In this document: piece by piece, positions 59,127-64,000 of the stretch
Numbering within the stretch: position 1 is the first letter of the stretch
Layout of the letters: every line of letters begins with the position of its first letter
Source of the DNA: Lewinellaceae bacterium
GTDB taxonomy: Bacteria; Bacteroidota; Bacteroidia; Chitinophagales; Saprospiraceae
Direction of reading: 5' to 3'
Assembly (NCBI GenBank): GCA_020636005.1
Contig: JACJYR010000006.1
Coordinates: 62,001 to 126,000, forward strand
DNA: 64,000 bases
Made by a program: the position numbers and the translations under genes
The notes under the pieces: generated by a model
Databases searched by the model: none
What the model saw: the letters and a program-made list of their open reading frames with translations, nothing else
Told to the model about the DNA's origin: nothing

Positions 59127-59134
59127 CAAAAATA
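59127..59134 (-). promoter_or_regulatory. -7 box TATTTTTG upstream of hutI
   Basis: TATTTTTGCCCC on the minus strand ends 14 nt before the first ATG and matches TAnnTTTG. Confidence 0.5.
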
Positions 59135-59268
59135 ACATTCGCAAGGGGCAAAGGAAACGGACTATTTTCTTGGGTCCAGGCGCTTATCAGGATGCTGATT
59201 TTTGAAAAATTCTGTTTTGGGACGATTAGGTTATGAAGTTTAAATTCATCCGTTAAAATGAATTAGCT

Positions 59269-60648
59269 ATGAAAATGAACTATTTACCAGCTTTCTCGCT
59301 GATGGGACTGGCGTTTGTAGCCGTCATTTTTTTACCGGCAGATTGTCCTACTGTTTTAGCATCTTCGAATAGATACGCACATCCAACAGTGCCCCAAAAA
59401 ACAGCGGGCCATCTTTCAATCCCAGTGGAAAATATTCCTGCGCCAGAAAAAAAACCGCTTTGCCCACCGCCCAATGATCAGCTATTTACCTTAGGCAGGT
59501 ATCTTTTTTATGATAAGAACCTGTCTATCAACAACGAAATTTCATGTGCAAGCTGCCACAAACAGGAGTTTTCTTTTGCCGGGGGAATGCAATTTAACCC
59601 TGGATTAAATGGCGTACCAACCTACCGCAATACGCCACAACTTAACAATATCCCATTGCTGGACGGGGATGGCCCGGACAATCCAAGCCTTTTCTGGGAC
59701 GGCAGAGAACACAACCTTGAAAAGTTAGTGTTACAGCCAATCTCCCATGAAGATGAGATGGGAAAGGATCTGAATTTCCTGCCTGAAAAGCTTTACGGGC
59801 TTGAATATTACGACCCACTGTTCCATGCTGCTTTTGGCACTAGTCAAATCACATTAGACAGGATCGCAGCAGCACTGGCAGAATTTGTAAAAGGTTTGGC
59901 AACCTATAACACAAAATATGATGTTGCCAAACCAAGCGGTTTTGCTTCTTTTTCAGCCTCAGAGTTAAATGGGTTGAATTTGTTTGAAAACCATTGTGGG
60001 CCTTGCCATGTGCCCCCGCATTTTGGCGTAGCATACCCGGTCAACAATGGCCTTGATTCAGTTTATGAAGATCCTGGCCTTGGCGGATGGACCGGCAATA
60101 CTTGGGATATTGGGAAATTCAAGGCTCCTTCACTTCGCAATTCTATTGTGACGGCACCTTACATGCACGACGGCAGCCTTGGCAGCCTGGAAGAAGTGCT
60201 TGATTTTTACAGTGACGGGGTACAGCCGCATCAAAATTCCAACTTTGCGCTGATAGCTGAACCTGGTTTCGATGGTTTTCATTTTTCAGAACAGGAGAAA
60301 TCGGATATCATCGCATTCTTGCACACCTTGACCGATAAGCCACTGTTGACGGATGAAAAATATTCGGATCCTTTCGAGACGGTCAGCACGGCGGATTATG
60401 TATTTGAAGAAAGAATTATTGTTTATCCAAATCCATTCACAGAAAGCGCCATTGTCCAATTAGAAAAAAATGCTGGGGAAACCTACCAATTACGACTGAC
60501 AACTTTGGCAGGAAAGGTCCTGAAAACCACTGAAATCAGGGATGGGATATTAGAAATTAAAAAGGCCGATATGCCAAAGGCTGGCGTCTATTTATTGGAA
60601 ATCAGGAAAGGGGATTTGAGAAAAACGGAGCGGATTGTTTTGCAGTGA
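59269..60648 (+). CDS. Di-haem cytochrome c peroxidase (MauG/CcpA-type) with T9SS C-terminal domain
   Basis: A 459-residue protein. After an N-terminal hydrophobic segment the peroxidase domain has haem motifs C93-A-S-C-H97 and C243-G-P-C-H247, FSFAGGMQFNPGLNGVPTYR, FWDGREHNLEKLVLQPI and FKAPSLRNSIVTAPYMHDGS. The last ~80 residues (RIIVYPNPFTESAIVQLEKN to the basic end RKTERIVLQ) are a type A T9SS sorting domain. Peroxidases of this class are usually periplasmic; the sorting domain implies surface display or secretion. It reduces peroxide or oxidises a protein substrate. Confidence 0.93.
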   Translation: MKMNYLPAFSLMGLAFVAVIFLPADCPTVLASSNRYAHPTVPQKTAGHLSIPVENIPAPEKKPLCPPPNDQLFTLGRYLFYDKNLSINNEISCASCHKQEFSFAGGMQFNPGLNGVPTYRNTPQLNNIPLLDGDGPDNPSLFWDGREHNLEKLVLQPISHEDEMGKDLNFLPEKLYGLEYYDPLFHAAFGTSQITLDRIAAALAEFVKGLATYNTKYDVAKPSGFASFSASELNGLNLFENHCGPCHVPPHFGVAYPVNNGLDSVYEDPGLGGWTGNTWDIGKFKAPSLRNSIVTAPYMHDGSLGSLEEVLDFYSDGVQPHQNSNFALIAEPGFDGFHFSEQEKSDIIAFLHTLTDKPLLTDEKYSDPFETVSTADYVFEERIIVYPNPFTESAIVQLEKNAGETYQLRLTTLAGKVLKTTEIRDGILEIKKADMPKAGVYLLEIRKGDLRKTERIVLQ

Positions 60649-60662
60649 ATGAGCTATTGAAA

Positions 60663-60723
60663 GTGGTTTGAAACCGCAATGTCAAACCACCTTCAAACAA
60701 TTTCCTGACGACGTCAAACAAAC
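60663..60723. repeat. Inverted GTTTGAA-type array between convergent genes
   Basis: GTGGTTTGA at 60663-60671 pairs with TCAAACCAC at 60682-60690, followed by more TCAAACAA units. It sits between the stops of the peroxidase and the SnoaL-like gene. Confidence 0.65.
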
Positions 60724-60728
60724 TTTTT

Positions 60729-61220
60729 TCAGTTCTTCAACTGATTGATAATCCCCATCAAATCAAGCTCCTGCCAACTGCGGTAAATCTTCCCGTCCCG
60801 CATGTCGTAAATGACCAGGCCGGTGGAGGTGAATTTCTTGCCCGTCGCCGGTATCCCAAACGCATCGCCAAAGTGGGTAGCCTCCACTTCATATCGCAGA
60901 GCCACATGCCGTTCGTCCCCAAAGATATGGGTGATGGTAAAATGGGCATCGGGGAAGGCGTGTTTGTAAAACTCCACCAACTCGTACATGCCGTCCAGGC
61001 CGGTGGTCTGGTCGGGGCGGAGGGGGTTGCCGTCGCTCCATTCAGGGTGGAAGACCCTGGGAATGAGTTCCTTGTTGCGGTTGTGGTTCCAGCCTTCCTC
61101 GAACCAGATGCGAAGGGTCTCGATGTTTCTTTGCGCCTGTTTGGCATTTTTGGAGGCCGTGCATTGGGCGAACAGCAGGATGACGAAAAGGGCAAGGACG
61201 ATGTGAAAGTGTTTCTTCAT
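60729..61220 (-). CDS. SnoaL-like ester-cyclase-family lipoprotein
   Basis: A 163-residue protein. The lipoprotein signal ends at LLFAQC. The SnoaL-type polyketide-cyclase pattern is visible (PDQTTGLDGMYELVEFYKHA, then FPDAHFTITHIFGDERHVAL, then ATHFGDAFGIPATGKKFTST and GLVIYDMRDGKIYRSWQE). The catalytic role of such small lipoproteins is unknown. Confidence 0.85.
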   Translation of the reverse strand: MKKHFHIVLALFVILLFAQCTASKNAKQAQRNIETLRIWFEEGWNHNRNKELIPRVFHPEWSDGNPLRPDQTTGLDGMYELVEFYKHAFPDAHFTITHIFGDERHVALRYEVEATHFGDAFGIPATGKKFTSTGLVIYDMRDGKIYRSWQELDLMGIINQLKN

Positions 61221-61302
61221 GGCAAGTGAGTTTTGATTGTATCAAAAGTGTGCGATTAAGGTAGTGGTTTTTTAAACAAAATGTCAACAGAAATTTTCCG
61301 CT

Positions 61303-61310
61303 TACTTTTG
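61303..61310 (+). promoter_or_regulatory. -7 box TACTTTTG upstream of the BatA-type gene
   Basis: TTACTTTTGCCGCC matches the classical Bacteroidota -7 element. It lies 38 nt before an in-frame ATG at 61348 and 116 nt before the preferred start at 61426. Confidence 0.55.
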
Positions 61311-61425
61311 CCGCCTTACAACAAATTGCCCGTTCAGGCGTAAAAGAATGCTTCTATGGAGGCGATTTCAGCAGGTAACCATAAAATTGCCTTCTGGGTT
61401 TTTCAAGCAGTATCAAACATCCGAC

Positions 61426-63456
61426 ATGCAGTTTTTATTTCCCACGTTTTTGTTCGCATTGGCCGCTGTGGCCATCCCCATTGTCATCCACCTGTTTTAT
61501 TTCAGGCGTTTCAAAAAAGTCTATTTCACCAACGTCCGCTTCCTGCGGGAGGTGAAGGAAGAAACGAGCGCCCGGCAGAAGCTGCGCAACCTGCTCATCC
61601 TGCTGATGCGCTGCCTGGCCGTCATTTTCCTGGTGCTGGCCTTTGCGCAGCCATTCATCCCGCAGGATGTGGAGGTGAAAAAAGGCGAGAACGCCGTCAG
61701 CATTTTTGTGGACAACTCCTTCAGCATGGACGCCCTGAGCGAGGATGCTCCACTGGTCGAAAAAGCTAAGCAGCGGGCCAAGCAGATCATCAACGCCTAT
61801 GCCGTGGAAGACCGCTTTCAGGTGCTTACACAAGACTTCGACGGCCGCCACCAACGGTTGGTGAGCAAGGAGGAGGCCCTTGGTTTGGTGGAAGAAATCA
61901 AAACTTCCCCGGCGGTGCGCACTTTGTCCCAAATCCTGGCCCGGCAACAACAGGCCTTAGGCAGCGGTACGGCCAACAACCGCATTTCTTACGTAATCTC
62001 TGATTTCCAGGCAAATACGGCCGACCTGGCCAATTTCAAAGACACGCTGCTGGAAGTGAACCTGGTGCCGCTCCAGGCTGTAAAGGAAAACAACGTCAGC
62101 ATCGACAGTGCCTGGTTCGAGGCTCCGGTGCAGATGCTCAGCCAGCCCAACCCGCTGATTGTCAAGGTAAAAAACTGGGGCAGCGAGGACGCCGAAAACG
62201 TGCGCCTTACCGTCAAATACGACGGCGAAACCAAACCCGTGGGCGAGATGAGCATCCCCGCCAATTCCTTTAACATTGACACCCTGAACGTGACCATCTC
62301 CACAACCGGCTGGCACGAAGCCGAACTGGCCGTGACCGACTACCCCGTGCAGTTCGACGACCATTACTTTTTTACCTACAATGTGGCAGAGGTCATCAAC
62401 GTGCTGGTCATCAACGAGCAAGCGCCCGATGCCTACCTCGACGCAGCTTTCAAGGGCATCACCTATTTCAAGGTGGACAACCAGTTGAGCCGCCAATTGG
62501 ATTATTCCAAATTTCCGGGCTACCAGTTGATTGTTTGCAATGGCCTGGTATCTGTTTCTTCCGGCCTCGCCAACGAGTTGAAGCAATATGTTGACAATGG
62601 TGGCAACGTACTGGTTTTCCCGGCTGCCAATGCGAACACCGGCACTTACAACACCTTCCTCGCCAGCATCCCGGCTAACGAACTGCAAAATTTCGAGCCA
62701 CAGGAGCGCAACGTGGCCGATGTGAACACCGAGGAGTTTATCTTTAATGATGTGTTTGAAAACAGGAGCGCCAACCTGAAACTGCCCTCCACCAAAGGCA
62801 ATTACCGCCTGAGCACCCTCGCCAGCCGGGGTGAGGAAAAGTTGCTCAGCTACCGGGACGGCAACACCTTTTTGGCAAAATATAAAAGTGGCCAGGGCAT
62901 CTTTTACCTCTGCACAGCCCCGCTCGCCGAGGATTACAGCAATTTGGCGAGAAGCGGTGAAATTTTCATCCCGATGCTCTACAAAATGGCCATTTCGAGC
63001 GCCCGGGAACGCCCCATCGCCTACACCATCGGCAGGGACGAGACCATCGAGGCCGACAACGTGGTACGCGGCGGGGAAAGCGTTTATAAGCTGAAAGGCA
63101 AGGAGGGGGAGTTCATCCCGCAGCAGCGCATCGTGGCCTCCAAGGTTTTCTTGGGTGTCCAAAACCAAATCATTGATGCCGGATATTACGACCTCTTTTT
63201 GACACAAGACACTATCCTGGCAAAATTTGCCTTCAACTACGATCGCCGGGAATCGAACCTGGCCTACCTGAATGCCGACCAGCTAAAAGCACAAGCCCCC
63301 CCCAATGTGAGTGTGCTTACTGGCACTGCCGCCGCTGACTTTTCAGAAGTGGTGAGCGACCGCAGCCGGGGGGTCATTTTGTGGAAATGGTGTGTAATTT
63401 TAGCCTTGTTGGCACTGGCGGCCGAAGTGTTGTTGTTGCGGTTTTGGAAGGGGTAA
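61426..63456 (+). CDS. BatA-type N-terminal double-TM, VWA-like membrane protein
   Basis: A 676-residue protein. It begins with the conserved two-helix start MQFLFPTFLFALAAVAIPIV with IHLFYFRRFKKVYFTNVRFL (TIGR02226 type), then a VWA-like domain with a MIDAS-type D96-N-S-F-S100, a large beta-rich extracytoplasmic part, and a C-terminal membrane helix (CVILALLALAAEVLLL). BatA-family genes usually sit with MoxR and DUF58 genes, none of which are in view. An in-frame ATG at 61348 would add 26 residues not typical of the family, so 61426 is preferred. Confidence 0.9.
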   Translation: MQFLFPTFLFALAAVAIPIVIHLFYFRRFKKVYFTNVRFLREVKEETSARQKLRNLLILLMRCLAVIFLVLAFAQPFIPQDVEVKKGENAVSIFVDNSFSMDALSEDAPLVEKAKQRAKQIINAYAVEDRFQVLTQDFDGRHQRLVSKEEALGLVEEIKTSPAVRTLSQILARQQQALGSGTANNRISYVISDFQANTADLANFKDTLLEVNLVPLQAVKENNVSIDSAWFEAPVQMLSQPNPLIVKVKNWGSEDAENVRLTVKYDGETKPVGEMSIPANSFNIDTLNVTISTTGWHEAELAVTDYPVQFDDHYFFTYNVAEVINVLVINEQAPDAYLDAAFKGITYFKVDNQLSRQLDYSKFPGYQLIVCNGLVSVSSGLANELKQYVDNGGNVLVFPAANANTGTYNTFLASIPANELQNFEPQERNVADVNTEEFIFNDVFENRSANLKLPSTKGNYRLSTLASRGEEKLLSYRDGNTFLAKYKSGQGIFYLCTAPLAEDYSNLARSGEIFIPMLYKMAISSARERPIAYTIGRDETIEADNVVRGGESVYKLKGKEGEFIPQQRIVASKVFLGVQNQIIDAGYYDLFLTQDTILAKFAFNYDRRESNLAYLNADQLKAQAPPNVSVLTGTAAADFSEVVSDRSRGVILWKWCVILALLALAAEVLLLRFWKG

Positions 63457-63521
63457 GCAGGTTGCTTAATGATGCGAATACCGGGCTCTATTATTAAATC
63501 CGTTGAATTTCAAAAAGTTAA

Positions 63522-63552
63522 ATCGTGGTGATTTTTCAAAATCACCATGATT
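63522..63552. repeat. Hairpin after the BatA-type gene
   Basis: AATCGTGGTGATTTT pairs with AAAATCACCATGATT with one mismatch around a TC loop, followed by TCGTTTTTC. It could terminate the BatA-type transcript. Confidence 0.45.
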
Positions 63553-63737
63553 TCGTTTTTCAAACAACTGGAAATGTGTCAATAATTTTAACCCGTTATG
63601 AGCATGAATGACCAGGGAGTGCCTGCGCTAAAGAAAGTGCCATTAAATATCACTTTGAACAGGAAGGCCCCGCAGGTTGGGGCCTGTTTCCCGCCCTGCC
63701 TCCGCTAACGGTGGGGAAGTCTTTATTGAGTGAACAT

Positions 63738-63774
63738 TAAGACCTGTTATCGCTCAGTGCGATAACAGGTCTTA
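63738..63774. terminator. Perfect 16-bp hairpin terminator between convergent genes
   Basis: TAAGACCTGTTATCGC and GCGATAACAGGTCTTA pair perfectly around TCAGT. T-rich sequence follows on the plus strand. It lies between convergent stops. Confidence 0.8.
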
Positions 63775-63816
63775 TCATTTTCTATTCCGATATATTGAAA
63801 TATACGCAGCGGCTAC

Positions 63817-64000
63817 TTATAATTTCTGGGGATTAATTTTTTCAGACAGGAAATTAGATATAAAACGGTGTCCCCTGGCATTCCAATGGCTGTCATTTGG
63901 AATAAACAGGTTTGAACAGTCTGGTGGATAATAATCCAATAAGTCATAATAAATCACCCCTTCTTCTTCGCACAACTGTTTTAATAGCTCCTGCCTGGTG
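63817..64000 (-). CDS. C-terminal end of an SGNH-hydrolase-like protein, 5' part outside the window
   Basis: Reading from the window end down to a TAA at 63817-63819 gives 60 residues with LLKQLCEEEGVIYYDLLDYY, then LFIPNDSHWNARGHRFISNF, then LSEKINPQKL. The D-x-H-W-N-x-x-G-H pattern is the catalytic Asp-His block of SGNH hydrolases (GDSL-like, including AlgJ/AlgX-type O-acetyltransferase relatives). The substrate cannot be told from this end alone. Confidence 0.65.
   Translation of the reverse strand, partial: TRQELLKQLCEEEGVIYYDLLDYYPPDCSNLFIPNDSHWNARGHRFISNFLSEKINPQKL

Larger units (their letters stand above)
63457..63816. other. Intergenic region with two hairpins
   Basis: Holds an imperfect hairpin (63522-63552) and a strong terminator (63738-63774). 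No gene was recognised. Confidence 0.6.

Overview
The window looks like a chromosomal segment of a Bacteroidota bacterium, most likely from the order Saprospirales. This is inferred from three things. Secreted proteins carry type IX secretion (T9SS) C-terminal domains and GEVED, P-domain, CotH and fungalysin modules. Several genes have Bacteroidota -7 boxes (TAnnTTTG) and no obvious Shine-Dalgarno sites. Short tandem repeats and hairpin elements are abundant. No rRNA, tRNA, CRISPR array or replication origin was seen.

Layout. 1-526: RelE/ParE-type toxin-antitoxin (TA) pair, cut by the window edge. 653-4616: the standout locus, a SEFIR / STAND-like NTPase / pentatricopeptide-repeat (PPR) / EAD11-like protein. 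Its PPR array is built from 17 almost identical 96-bp units and is broken by two identical 1-nt losses. 4834-9067: clpB, xisHI, a decayed second copy of the clpB tail, and a DUF433/DUF5615 TA pair. 9234-17255: a giant CotH surface protein, hldD and an aldo/keto reductase. 17405-25105: an RND efflux pump and its membrane-fusion adaptor, separated by a TA island and a serine hydrolase. 25277-37703: a LigB-type dioxygenase, an NADH-binding flavo-iron-sulfur subunit, an M14 carboxypeptidase, a T9SS protein, a giant M36 metallopeptidase and a VOC protein. 37706-46695: a GH3/serine-hydrolase fusion, a hybrid sensor kinase, an NTF2-like protein, a di-haem cytochrome c and two small membrane proteins. 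47044-51470: a double amidohydrolase and an alpha-carbonic anhydrase. 51571-55616: a nest of mobile elements (a MITE-like element inside another, and an IS481-like element inside an IS5-family element with intact target duplications). 55723-64000: an outer-membrane protein candidate, transaldolase, rhodanese lipoprotein, hutI, a T9SS-sorted di-haem peroxidase, a SnoaL-like lipoprotein, a BatA-type VWA protein, and the end of an SGNH-like gene.

Most interesting result. In the PPR array the residues that vary between otherwise identical repeats are mainly those that specify an RNA base in plant PPR proteins (5th and last of each motif). They pair almost exclusively as S/T-N or N-D, the combinations read as A and U, even in repeats whose neighbouring residues show that blocks were shuffled. 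Together with the SEFIR, STAND and EAD11-like domains this suggests an RNA-sequence-reading immune or conflict receptor. That function is an inference.

Second theme: repeat biology. Heptamer repeats are inserted in frame into hldD and the sensor kinase, inverted arrays of an 11-mer recur four times, and a TIR-bounded element is present as minimal, empty and filled copies.
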